A stretch of 64,000 nucleotides of DNA from Acanthaster planci (taxonomy: Eukaryota; Echinodermata; Asteroidea; Valvatida; Acanthasteridae). The notes beneath the pieces were generated by a model that saw only the letters and a program-made list of their open reading frames with translations, had not been told where the DNA came from and did no database searches. The position numbers were made by a program, and so were the translations under genes. The stretch covers positions 347,661 through 411,660 of the forward strand of contig NW_019091559.1 in NCBI RefSeq assembly GCF_001949145.1. Reading direction: 5' to 3'. Shown here piece after piece: positions 1 to 11,659 of the stretch. The number at the start of each line of letters is the position of its first letter. The stretch's first letter is position 1.

Positions 1-85
1 CCGGTGCTCCGGGATTGGACATGTTGGGGGGGTACCCCTTGGTGTCATTTCTTGCTGGGTATAACATAAAAGCTTTACTTCAGCC

Positions 86-470
86 CAGTGGCGTAGCTAG
101 GCCTTTACTGGTCGGGGGAACAAAGGGGGCAGCAGCATCTTATGGGGGGGGCACCAGCTTTCAGTGATGTGGTTTTTGGGCCAAGGTTTAGTTAAAAAAA
201 GTTGAAGTACAAACAAAAGAGGAACAATAGGGGGTCCCCAGTTGCAGGCAAATACACACTTGTGTGTGTGTGTAAGGGCGGCACGCCCCCCACCTTTGCA
301 TAGCGTCTTCTTTTGTGTTGGGGGGACTTTCGGAATTCCTTTCAGATTTCCGAGGGGATGCAGTGAGGCACAATAGCCTAAGGGTATACAGTTTGTGTCA
401 CATAACGGGCGTCCCCCTTTACCACATGTCGTGCAGGGTGTCCTAGCCCAAGCTCTTGAATTGCGCAGCT
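86..470 (+). mobile_element. hAT-like non-autonomous element fragment with shared 46-nt module
   Basis: It begins with CAGTGGCGTAGCTAGG (86-101), a terminal sequence typical of hAT-type repeats, followed by G-rich tracts (gggggcagcagc, a G-run near 145). It carries a 46-nt block (221-266) that recurs without mismatch at 56400-56445, then a short TG run and C/G-rich tracts. The right end is not identifiable, so the end coordinate is approximate. No transposase reading frame is visible; the open frames across it are repeat-derived. Confidence 0.5.
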
Positions 471-2319
471 TTTCGGGTAGGGGCACAACTATTTTTTTGC
501 CATTTACATGCAACTCCATGCATATCAATGGCACACACAGTGGGCATCATACGTGGATCGTAGGGCGCACACACTGTTTTTTTTACCTCACGAGTCCAAA
601 TGGATTGATATGTATCAGTTAGCTGCGGAAATATGCTAGACTGAAGCTATCAAATGCTGTCGATGTGACTAATGGAGTTGGGGACTTTTTACACCACCAA
701 GCAAGTTTGGCAAACCAACACTGTCTCTTCAAATGAAGACAACGTTTAAAACCTTGGAATTTCATGCTAACTCATTGATAGGAAATTGTTTCGTACGGCA
801 AAGACATGCGTTGAAAATATCGTCTGGGAAGTATTGATCGGTAAGTTTCCTAACAATTAACCTGCTCTGTAAAGTTGTGCACGAATTATCACTATTATAT
901 TTATTTTAAAACAAACTCGTTACTTAATAACCAAGGAAAATGAGGTTAAATGGGAATTAAAATGGGCTAAATGAGGATTTTAAAAGGAAAGACAAAAAAA
1001 TAATATAAATCACATGTTACATTCAACACATTTTACGTAAATAGGTAAAACGATGAAAAACAGTACAATTAGACTGCATAACGATACATAAAAAGTATAA
1101 GTGAAATGAAAGGAGTGTTTCTCTTCAAATGAAAGTCTGTAGTCAAAGAATGTGCAATAAAAAACATTAGTGCGGGAAAAAATTAGGGAAGATAACCAGG
1201 CAGAACGTCTAAATGGGCTGAATGTGGGAATATTGTTCCGCGACCGTTCGTTAAGTGATTCGTGTCACTTCTGTTGTGTCATTCGTTCTGTATTGACATG
1301 TTTGTCAGGAAATGTACCCCAAATTTAATTTTTTATTGCATAAAGCAAAAAAGGAGGCAAACAGTTCTAGAATAATAAAAATAGTTTGAGAATAGTGAAA
1401 GATGAACAGAACATGCCCCCAAGTCATATTTACATCATCAGGACCATTTACATTTCAAACATACCAAAATATCCATACTAAACAATTTTTCTTCAGAAAT
1501 TGAAGAAAAAGGAAAGACACAAACTACTGGGATATCGCGTCATTAATGAGCCATTCCCAAATTCCCAGAAGAAGCTTGTGCGTTGTCGTGAAACACGGCT
1601 TTTATTCACATCGAGATTTTTGTGCAGGGTATTTGCCCGTTGAAATACACTTTATTATTTGGCGCAATAAGCCGAGTTTTCCCCAAAGCGGCTTAACAAG
1701 CAATCGGCCTGGGATTGTAAACGTTCATTACTGGTAGGCCGACTTTCACTTCCATGAAGTATGAATTTCGCCAATGATAAGTTCCCCATATGGCTCCTGC
1801 AGACAAATGTTGCAACAGGAATGCTTTCCAGAATCCGGTTTTCATGTGTCATATTCATTAACACTGTATCCTAATGTGTTAAGGGTAGGTATTAGCGCCT
1901 GTGAAGTTATACCTTGGGTAATTTCGCTCGGCTTGCGGTACAGGTACGCTTATTCAACAGCATTGCCGGCTGAAGGAGTATTCGCCGAATTGGACATAGC
2001 AGTTTGAGTTTATCGTTTCAGGCGGATTTTTTTTTCTCTAAATTAGAATTCCATTTTTGAGGCAAAGAAAGGCCCAGCAAAATAGTTGCGGAAATTGGTA
2101 TTATAATAATAATAACCATAATTGTAAACTTCTTTGCTATATTTGAAATGAAATTTCTAAGACCAATAAATCATACCCCTAGACATCTGAAATGTGAAAG
2201 GGATGGATTTTGATCTGTCGTTTGGTAAGACGGTCATAAAACCCTTCCTTTCATAATGTTATTTAAGTGGACGTAGCTAACCTGTGATAAATCAATTTGC
2301 ACACTGATAAACCTTATCG
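471..2319. other. Non-coding AT-rich segment, no recognisable feature
   Basis: Only short unconserved open frames (about 75 codons or less) with no protein family signature. No repeat, RNA gene or clear regulatory site was recognised. Confidence 0.5.
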
Positions 2320-2423
2320 GCTGAAAATAATTGCATCCTTTTTAGGATCAAACGGACGTCCAAACAGAACAGCTGAAAATGATTGAATCCTTATTGGGAT
2401 CAAATGGACGTCTAAACAGAACA
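2320..2423 (+). repeat. Two-copy 52-bp tandem duplication
   Basis: Copies 2320-2371 and 2372-2423 align without gaps with 46 of 52 bases identical. Each starts GCTGAAAAT and ends AAACAGAACA, with a GGACGT core. Divergence of about 12% suggests an old local duplication. Confidence 0.85.
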
Positions 2424-2459
2424 ATTAACATGAACTGTTCTTTTTTTAATTGATGGATG

Positions 2460-2650
2460 AAAGGGTCGTAGCGGGTGGGGGTAGGGGTGGTGGTGGACAT
2501 GGTGGACAAATTGTAAATATAAAAAAGAAGAAAGGTTAAAAAAAAGCCAAAGAAATGAAAATAAAGGTATAAAAGGGGCCCACCCCCAGAAATTCCCCCC
2601 TGAAAAAAGTGCTTCCCCACTTTGAACGGTGTCCCACCGAAGACTAATCA
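2460..2650. repeat. G/C-tract-flanked repeat-like segment
   Basis: An AT-rich body lies between a G-rich left part (GGGTGGGGGTAGGGGTGG) and a C-rich right part (GGGGCCCACCCCCAG, then TTCCCCCCTG). This resembles the architecture of the G-rich-ended elements elsewhere in the window, but I found no second copy here, so its class is unknown. Confidence 0.3.
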
Positions 2651-3097
2651 CCTTTAATCGTTCTGTACTTCCAAATGACATTCTAATCTTTCACCTTTGT
2701 CGTCTGGGCGCAGCACGTCAGATCTGAGCCAGATGCTGTCTTCTAGCCTTGATAACCAGCCGTCCTAACCAAACTCCAATCCAACTCCAATAAGGCTGAT
2801 ATTATGTCGAACTTTGTAGGCGACAGGCGTAGTACAACGTACTAAGACATGGACACGTTTTGGCATTCACGGGAAAAAACACCCCCCCCAAAAAAAAACA
2901 CACACACACAAACTAAAAACAAACGTTTATCACGTCATAAAACTTGAACTGAGCAAACAATTACTAACAACGTTCAGTTACTGACGAAGAGCACGAACAA
3001 CAACTGCCCCAATTTCCCCTCTCTTCAGCATGTGCAAGGCATCCACTGACACCTAGTTGTATGTGGTAAGTATATGTTTTCGGTCTGGCCTACCATT
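2651..3097. other. Non-coding segment
   Basis: Contains only a short A/CA-rich run near 2881-2912. I see no gene, RNA or regulatory structure. Confidence 0.5.
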
Positions 3098-3318
3098 GCA
3101 AGGGCGGTTCGGGGAGGGGGGGGAGCAAGACCTCCCCCAAGAATTATTGTTAGTTGAGAGAAATACAATTTAAAATCTCTTTCATTTCCCTTACTTTAGA
3201 AAGCGTGAAAAAGCCCCAAATAAAGTCCTGTCCCCTCAGAAAGGCCATAAAAGGTTACAATCCTAGTTTCAATCCCCATGAAGCCTGGACCCCCCTTTTC
3301 CGAAAATTTGGTTTCGAA
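3098..3318 (+). mobile_element. MITE-like element, copy 1 of a ~222-bp family
   Basis: Starts GCAAGGGCGGTTC then a G-run, and ends in a C-run followed by CGAAAATTTGGTTTCG. The interior aligns with 14182-14405: both contain TTTC...TTCCC, AAAGYGYG, AGCCCCAAA, CCCTCAGAAWGGCC and AAAGGTTA in the same order, and the lengths are 221 and 224. The ends resemble the CAAGGGCGGATCCAG-type termini of hAT-like non-autonomous elements. No coding capacity. Confidence 0.65.
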
Positions 3319-3860
3319 TATGTCCTAGAATATTTGTCGTAAACTTTTCAAAGCGTTTTACCTTCGTTTTGACAGGTTATACATACTAATGAAGCGTAAC
3401 ATTTTGAATGTTGATAACAAATACCGGTAGCAGTACTGCAAACACCCAGCCGACATTGCGTGAGAGAACTGTGTGCCACAATTTGGAAACTCCTGAAATT
3501 TGTTTCCGGGTGCAATAGATCAATAACCCACTCAGCATGCAAGCGGTATTTTCACAAGTCCTTTGTATCTGTCACTGATGGCTAATGCTAGCCAGGCTTC
3601 ACTGCATCATCATTACCAGCAGCTTACCGTTTCCGTTAGAGCAGCTTTCTGATATTTCCAAATTAGACGAGCTCATAAGCAGCTTACGAACACAAGGCAT
3701 TTCTTCTTTTTGTCTGGCGATTGGCGCTGCTTTCTCGTGTGCATTTTGCTTTGGACTTTGATTAATGGTTTTTGGAGTCAAAAATTTCGCCTTTAAAAGC
3801 CCGTCCCTTAATGGTCACACAAAAACGGCATTTCTTGAGGAGATGATGTGGAAACAATTG

Positions 3861-4044
3861 TACACTCTAAAAACTCCCGAGTCAGGATTGGGTCCCATTC
3901 GGCGTGACCCTTTTCCGGGTCAAATTATGACCCAGAAAGGGTCAAATATGAGCCGACATGGGGTCACATTTTGACCCAGAAAAGGGTCACGCCGAATGGG
4001 ACCCAATTCTGGGTCAATGTGACCCGGGCGGTTTTCAGAATGTA
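3861..4044. mobile_element. Palindromic non-autonomous element rich in GGGTCA half-sites
   Basis: Ends are inverted: left TACACTCTAAAAACTCCCG, right (reverse complement) TACATTCTGAAAACCGCCCG. Inside are two 47-bp arms, 3887-3933 and 3961-4007, that pair with only three mismatches around a 27-nt loop. Nine GGGTCA/TGACCC hexamers occur at 3905, 3917, 3928, 3939, 3961, 3972, 3984, 4011 and 4020. No protein is encoded; the open frames across it are incidental. The end sequence matches that of the element at 50481. Confidence 0.8.
4011..4025. promoter_or_regulatory. IR3 nuclear-receptor-type palindrome (ERE core)
   Basis: GGGTCAATGTGACCC is a perfect 15-bp inverted repeat with a 3-nt spacer, containing GGTCAnnnTGACC, the core of the steroid-receptor (estrogen-type) response element. 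It sits in the right terminal part of the palindromic element. The motif is certain; in vivo binding is unknown. Confidence 0.5.
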
Positions 4045-5006
4045 TTCTACTGTTATATAACATTTCCAAATATTATCATTTCTCACGGAACGTGTTTTAT
4101 AGCCAAAAAAGGGGTGCATCGGGATAGTGTATGCAATGAAAGCATAGTGCTGGAGTTTGTATAGAGCGACTGTCACAGAACAGTAGCCCTGCACAACAGT
4201 TATCGTCATACGTACCTCCAATGGCGGGGCCCACTGCAAATAACAGACGAGAACGTTTCCACGTTTGATATAGTTCCTTTGATCTATACGCTCATGGGAC
4301 AAAATATCTTCGTGCTGGTGCGCCATCTGACGATGCACTCTGCACAAACATATTCGCATCTGTCCTTTTATCAACATGTTGCCCATCGCCTAGGCCTAGG
4401 CCCTACATTTTGGAGCGCTTGAAATCGCGGTTACACACATGATAGAACGCTGTGTGTTATGCACATTAACCTCATTTATAAACGTTTCGGTTATGTTTGA
4501 TCTTCAATGCTTGGTGTAGTTTCTCCCACAAGGCATCATTGAAATTCTCACATACCAACAATCCTGGAACACACATGTACAGGTATACGCCAGTGTAGGA
4601 CAACACAAGTCACTACATGTGCTTTGCTATGCTTCGCGGTGTGATAGGACTACATAATTATTACACGATACACTGTTTGTAGGCCTATGCTTTATTTGCT
4701 CAAGTCTTGCCTACCTTAACGTGGCGCTGCTCAGACATGGTTCAGTTTGATTTCTCGCCACTAGTGCTCCACAAAAGCAATATTTTTAACCTCAAATTTC
4801 ACAATATATGCAAAATTTTATCAAACTTTCAACATAACTGTAAGTGAATCTTGAATTAACGCTGTGTTCGCTGCAACCTTTCATAAATCTCATGTCAGTA
4901 AATATGAACATACGGGTTTGTCATGCTCTGCATTGTAAAACTTAATTTGTGGGAACCCTTTTAAGAAATATAGGTTTTTCAGGAACGATGATGATGTGTT
5001 TGTTGT
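4045..5006. other. Non-coding segment
   Basis: No gene, RNA or repeat recognised. The open frame reaching into it from the palindromic element on the minus strand has no family similarity that I can see. Confidence 0.5.
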
Positions 5007-5275
5007 AGGGGAGTCAGGTTGGCGTAGTAGTTCTTTCCTCACCTTCCACCTCAGCGGTCCTGGTTCGAATCCCTACCCGGTCCACATGTGGAATGGGTTT
5101 TTAGTTACCACCTGATTTTGTGGGTTTTACCCAGAACATTCCTTTGGGATTTTCTGCCCGCCTAATAAATCCTCTGATATTATGATGAGTATTATTATTT
5201 GTACTCGTAAAGTGACCCCAAAATAATTGGCTCTCACTGAGGTATGATGCCGACTCAAATTTCTTAAATTAAGGA
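5007..5275 (+). mobile_element. tRNA-derived SINE
   Basis: The head has an A-box-like TTGGCGTAGTAGTT (5019-5032) and a perfect B-box GGTTCGAATCC (5062-5072) at tRNA-like spacing, i.e. an internal RNA polymerase III promoter. The body that follows (ACATGTGGAATGGGTTTT, GTGGGTTTTACCC, TTCCTTTGGGATTTTC) looks like a body type I recall from invertebrate deuterostome SINEs. It cannot be folded into a proper cloverleaf, so it is not a functional tRNA gene. The 3' end is approximate. Confidence 0.7.
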
Positions 5276-7303
5276 GCCACGTGTGGGATCATGACTTGGC
5301 AAATTGAATGTTTTTCGACAGAGTTTTTTCTGTTCCATGCGAACTAGTATTTTGTATTTTGTGATCCATTTTGCATTCCAGATTTTGCTTCTCCTAACCC
5401 CCCATTCTGCTCTTAAACTGTTTGTTTGCAAGTGCGCTTTCTTATAGGGATTTGAAGCTCTACAAGAAAGTATTATGTATATATGTCAACAAAGCATGAG
5501 CCTATTCCCCCAGACCGTTTCACTCTGCCATTCTCCTTCCACCCCAGCGACGTTAATTGGTCACAGTACTTTTGATACATACCGTGGCTTATCTCTGCCA
5601 AGAATACATTTTTTTTATTTACGTCGTTATAACGTCCTATACGGCTCTTCATAAGGCGTTGCAACACCGCAATTCAAGGCGTAAAAACGTGATATATTAG
5701 GATGTTATAACGCCCTTTAGGATACTACTTACGCTGTGGGAAAAATATGTTCTTGGAAGAGATCAGCCAACCTAGGAAACAGACGTGGAAAAGGCGAATA
5801 TAAGGTGTCAAGATGCTTAAAATTGGAAGGAAAGATTCTTCTATTAACTGTGCTTTTTGTGATTATTGTCCTGGAACTTCGATTCATTTTTTATGAGTGT
5901 GATCACGTTTCACCCATCTTGTCAGACCTCATTTCTTTTATCAATCAAATCTCAAATACCCAATTCAGTTTGGGAAATTTGATTTCTTTTTTGGTGTTCC
6001 CCGTAATAAATTGTTGACTTATGTTTTTTTTGTACTTTGTTTCATTTATATAGATGTAAATTCAAGACTCAAGTTTCTTTCTTTTGGGGTTTAAGATTAT
6101 TATTAGAAAATCAGTGTGATGTAGAATATAAGATTACTAGGAAAAATCAAACCCTTAGTCTTCATTATACAAAACGGACATTTCAATTCTAATTCTGTAG
6201 ACAATCAATTCAAATGGACATGTAAAGTGACCATTTGTCTACATCTCTTCATGGCCCCCCTGTTTTGCTGAAGTGTTTTTTTTATGATACTTTCCAGTTA
6301 TCTCCTGATTTTCCAATTTCCTTAATTTTGTATTATTCGTGCTTTTATTTTCTAATGTATGTTGGTTTTTGTAATATATAATAAAACATAGAAAAAAAAC
6401 GTGTGAAAATGCACATCATGCTGGTATACAGATATCCATTAACGTTACCACTAGACTCACCGTAGCCCTTCAGTGGAGAGAAGTATTATGCTTGCTCAGC
6501 AATGCTAGCTGAAAATAATTACATGGAAATGAACTGGATAGTAATGAATGGTTGAATTCGGTTCACTGCACACGCATCCCGGCGGATAAAGAGAGAAATT
6601 AAGGAACGAATCAATCAAACTATTCAAATATTCAGTTAGGGCGGCTTTTCTCCATCGCAACCAGATATATACGATTGAAAAATGATACTAATGATACTAA
6701 AAGGAGTCGGTAAAATTAAAGCAAGAGATTGGTAGGGGCTAAGAAGACCAAATAGGTCAGAAAAACAATCACAAAACTGTTATAAATGTACAAGGACTAA
6801 AGGCTGGAAAGAGCTTCAAGTGAGCTTACTTTGTGTACTGTCTGTAAAGGAATCCAATGTTTCGCAAGACAGTCCCAACGGTCCCTTCTAGTTCGGTACT
6901 AAGCTAATGCCACGAAACAGTGACTTCAAGATGCTCACCGGATTGATCTATAGGATTCATTTGCCTCGTAGCGTTTTCCCAATTAATTGTTTACCTTGTC
7001 TAAGTCCAGTTGCTTGCTCCTCATCAACGCAAATCTAGCTAAACAGCGGTGGCGTCTCAGGGTGGCAAAATCCGAAATTGGCCGAGGACATGCAAAACAC
7101 ATAAATCACTCAGTGGCAAGCGTGAATTGATTTCTGACAGCTTCTTCATATTTGGGAAATCTCGTTCATTTTGCGAATGTCGTTTCTGGGGAAGCTGGTG
7201 AAAGTGCAGAACTGCTCAAGTTAGATTCAGAAGAACCAATGAGAAAGAGGAATCTAGTTGTAAAGATTCAGATAAGCGGTAAAAATATTGACTTGGAGAA
7301 TCG
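5276..7303. other. Non-coding AT-rich segment
   Basis: Only short open frames without family similarity. No repeat or RNA gene recognised. Confidence 0.5.
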
Positions 7304-7359
7304 ATGGTAAAATATCTTACCTTATCCTCCCTTTTAGTTGGTTTGATTGTTTTCTGCCT

Positions 7360-7399
7360 TGACGTCAACCAACAGTCACTGGTTCGTTGCCATAGCGAC
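7360..7399. promoter_or_regulatory. CRE plus RFX-like X-box pair
   Basis: TGACGTCA (7360-7367), a full palindromic CREB/ATF site, lies 18 bases before GTTGCCATAGCGAC (7386-7399), one base away from the RFX X-box GTTGCCATAGCAAC. The pair could mark an enhancer or promoter, but no associated gene is recognisable nearby. Confidence 0.35.
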
Positions 7400-10221
7400 T
7401 GGTTTACGCTTTTAGTTGCACGCTTCCTCAATGAAAGGATGTTTAATAGCAGAATCACACAGAATAGACTGGTATATAAAATGAAATAAAACTTTTGTGT
7501 CCTGGTTTTTTGTGATTCCAGTAAAACAAGGACGAATACTGAACCTGCTTTTACACCTCCTGTTCCTTTTATTATTATCTTTTCGTCTGAAAAGTGAAAA
7601 ATTATCATCAAATATCGAATGCTTATCAGGTAGTGTTGATCGAGCAGCTGCGCACAAGAGTTGATGTGTTTGCAGACTTTCCTTTCAGGGGATCTTTTGT
7701 CTTGCTCAACACTGTGAGATCCTCTCAATTTAATTTGTTCTTTCATTATGTGTATTGCTTGAATTGCTGCTGCTTATTACTTTTTGTTTTTATAATACAT
7801 GTATATCAATGTTATTCTTAGCACAGACGTTTCATGTGTTCTTTTACCAATAGAAGTTTGTTTTACGTTCCTGATGGGTGCATTGATTTTTTGTATTATA
7901 TAACTTGTATTTCATGACTGATTTTCGTGCTGTCCTTGACAGGTCCCACTTAACATTCTGATATCAGAAATATCTAAGAATTTACAATGCAAAATACATG
8001 TAAATGAAAGAAAAATGCTGGTGACTTCTGCAGGAAATGACGTAAGGAACAGATAAGATCTCGCATCGCAATGGTGATTTTATTTCTAGATTACGACGGT
8101 GCCATATAGAATGGTCCAATGTTGCATACTGAATTCATACCAGGTATCAGTGACTAAAATTTTCAACTGTTGACCTGAAAATCACAGATTAACTTCAAAC
8201 TACATGGCTACGATCATTAAAAATTTAACCTCCACTAACTCAAGCAATGTTGGAATCTGCCCTTTACTTATTAACCATTCTTACTAGAGTCTTACGAACT
8301 ATGTCGGGATTTGTATAGTTATGAATATGTGATTCCGCTATTTTTTACAAAAAAATAATGTGAAATCTTATATTGCAGGGGTGATAAAGGTTAAGACTAT
8401 ATACTCTACGAAATTTAATGACAAAATTCAAGCTAATAATGAGGCATTGCTGTGTCCAGTCTTTTTGACAGAACCTGTTCGCTGACGGTACTACCAAACT
8501 CGGTGTTTGAGTCATGGTTGCATTTTCAGTAGAATAAAACTGTTACATGTTTGTCATTTTGAAGTAGTGGGTGCCTTTCACACTGCGTGGTTGAATTTCT
8601 GCGAAGACACTGCATTCAAGTTCACTTTTCAAGAGCAACTCTCGAAATATCCCGACCATTTTCATATTCATCTGAGCTGACAGTAATATGGCATCTGAAG
8701 ACCACATTTTCTGTCAGGACAGGTGCTTGTCCAGTGGCAATAATTGCATTTTCATTGATAAATGACCCCTCCTTAAAAGCTTCTAAATCAGCAAAATGCC
8801 CGTAAATGATACATCACACTAAAAGAATTAAAAAGCACAATTATTGTATGCTCACACCGAAATAGTCTGAAACTCTTCGTGTTGGATTCAATGTCGGAAT
8901 GTCCCCATTGACTTGACAAAATGGGGCTTGTTGGCTGAGTGACAATGACCATGTGCAAACACATGAAAGAACAAACTATCCGGCTCATGCATAAAGTCAA
9001 TTGGGCTGCATACCGTACCCCACAGTATTGGTATCAAACTCTACATATGGAACATTGAACATAATGCAGGCCAGCTGATGTGTTTATCAAGCTTTCAGTA
9101 CGGTACTGGATGTTTGAATCGAGTGCGGTCTTGCCTAGTAATGTTTAATGAACTACATCAATATTCACAGCTCTGTTATTATTGTCCTCTGTATGGACCT
9201 TTCATCAAAGTGCTAGCTGATGATCTCCATACTGTAATTGGGAAGCGCGTCGAGACAGAGGAATGAAGGTATGAGCCTCTGTTTTGGAAAGCTTAAAATT
9301 ACTTTGCTCACGGGTGTGATTACTATTACGTGCCATTTTGAATGAATTCATTTTTGTTAAATCATAACTTTACAAGTAACTGGTGTATTAAAGTGACATT
9401 TCTACATCTTTCACCCGAAAGTAATTTAGTGATCACTCAATACAACTCGAAACCTTGGCAAACGAAAGTGCACTAGGCTGAGTTAAATGAAATGGCACTC
9501 ATTTGTAGCCCCCACCCCCCCAAAAAAATCTAATTAAATCACATTGGGCCGCTGTCCGTTTTGCTTGTGCATGGCATGGTCAGTGTATAAGTTAATACTC
9601 TCTGCAAGGCAAAGTGGCGCTGGCAAGCGTTATTTACGGCCATGAAAAGCTCTTTTGGGGATAAGCACAGAGTAACACGGGACTGGAGCCAGATTTTTGG
9701 AAAACAGCGCCATAAATGTGGGCACCTGCTTCGTTTATACAGTGACTATATACATTAATTGTTGAAGAGGTCATTTTGAATACAAATATGTACACTTACA
9801 TAATATTGACAAGACTTGTGTTTGCTTTAAGACTTAAAGAGCTAGGTAGAAATGAAAAAATAAATTTCGAAGAAATGTAAAGTTTTGAGCAAGCTTATTA
9901 TTACATAGTAATAAAACCACACACTATAACTATTTCCGCTATTTACAGCAATACGCATTTACGACAGAAGTGAGACTTACCATATACCTAATTTTTACTG
10001 TATGGCAAAAGGTTGAAAGCCATTGGATCATGTGGGCTTAGTCTGAATACCTAATTACAAGCTTGAATTAGCTAAATTCCTACAAAACCTTTTATTGTAA
10101 TATGTTTTTTATGTCTCAGATACAGCGCTTCTACAAAAATCAAGATTTCTCATTAACCTGTAAAACATAAACCGAGGCCAGAGGAGGCCAGCTAAAACAT
10201 ACCCTCGAAATATATCAAATG
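7400..10221. other. Non-coding segment
   Basis: Includes part of a 176-codon minus-strand open frame (7216-7746) that shows no domain, low-complexity bias or codon signature and is about what chance would give in 64 kb of AT-rich DNA. Nothing else recognised. Confidence 0.45.
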
Positions 10222-10283
10222 GATCATAAATAAATCCTGTTTACCTTAGAATGATCATAAATAAATCCTGTTTACCTTAGAAT
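10222..10283 (+). repeat. Perfect 31-bp tandem duplication
   Basis: Units 10222-10252 and 10253-10283 are identical (GATCATAAATAAATCC... CTTAGAAT). Absence of divergence suggests a very recent duplication or an assembly stutter. Confidence 0.95.
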
Positions 10284-11659
10284 GACAAGTTTAACGATAA
10301 TGATTGTAATAGTAATGACAGCAATACTTCAAGTAGTTTTATATTTACAGCATTTTATGGTCACTGCCCATTCATTACCACGGCTTATGACCAACAAGGA
10401 CAGGGTTTGATAATAAGTTTCTTATTTCCTTATTGATAATTGTTAGTGCAGCAATAAATGACTACAAAGCATGTTAATACCACAGCATTTCATCACAACC
10501 ACTGCATCAGGTGATGTAGATATACCCTGATGAAGTAACACCTTATTATAAATCTCTCCTAACACCGCTTCCACGTTGCATGTTAAAAGCATGAAAACTT
10601 TCACCACGCTCCACCTCATCTTCACAACCATCACACGACAGATACACTTGACAAACTGCACCACACACAACTCTCTCAAGTCACTGCACTTTGTCTGAAG
10701 ACCGCCACCACACATCAAGCACCAATCACATCATTGCAATCACGCCAGACCAGATTTTGCTAACCGTGTTCCGTTAACAGACTGTTTTGTTCATTTTAAC
10801 TGAATTCCAATGAAAAATTACGCCTCGAATATGGCCGCCATGCATAAGGTCTATAGATGATCACGCTATTCAAACTGAATCCAATTCCACGACGCTACCT
10901 GCTTAGTGAATGAAAAAATTTGCTTTAACGCAAACATTAATGTGCTAACCGATTGTGTTTTCCTCCACCAAACAGAAGCTACGAAGTTGATAAGCTTTCT
11001 CTGATGTGTTTCTGCTGATACAGTCCCCAACATAAGGGATCATTTTGCAACCGAGCAATGAATTCTGGCTTAGCAAGTCCATTTCAAAACACGGGCAAAC
11101 ACCAAATCTCACTGGACACCGTACTTACATTGCTCTCCATCACAATACTCTGAACTATACCAAACACGCGTAACTCCACTCAGCATCAGAACAACCACTT
11201 TACGCTGTGGTCGAGGTGTCGAGTTCCAACTCACTAAGCTTGTGAATTCTTTTTACATATTCTTTAATGTGCGAACCTTTGGAAAACAGCTGCGTTTTTT
11301 TATATACCAAACTCTTATACGCCCTAGGCCTTTTTACGCCAAAAGTGCCCAAAATATGATTTTTTTTCATACAACACTGTAACATAGCACTGCTTCAGGT
11401 ATCGACCTTATCAATGTTGTTGGACCTTCGAACTTTTGCAATGAAGGGAAACATATCTTCAAGCCAGGAAAATCGGAAATGACAAAATCAACTCACGCAT
11501 ACTTCATTACACTCCTAAAAACTAAAATAAAAAAATACTCAAGTGAAAGTTCACTTCCAGCGTTTACTCTCTTCTATTTACCAGAATAAAATTCATATAC
11601 ATATCTAAAAACTACAATTGTAATTGAAAAGGTGGATGGATTGTGTTTTCCAATATTAA
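10284..11659. other. Non-coding segment
   Basis: No gene recognised. Near 11509 an ACACTCCTAAAAACTAAA string followed by AAGTGAAAGTTCACTT (a small palindrome) recalls the ends and interiors of the ACACT..AAAAACT elements, but no matching right end was found. Confidence 0.4.

Noticed and set aside
332-346. 15-nt match GGAATTCCTTTCAGA shared with 48306-48320
   Set aside because: A few 15-nt matches are expected by chance between positions in a 64-kb window, and no extended similarity surrounds this one.
5007-5090. Functional tRNA gene
   Set aside because: The A- and B-boxes are good, but the acceptor and anticodon arms do not pair, and a SINE-type body follows.
7216-7746. 176-codon minus-strand open frame
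   Set aside because: No domain or codon bias, and a frame of this length is expected about once by chance in 64 kb of six-frame sequence. An overlapping frame on the plus strand is also open.
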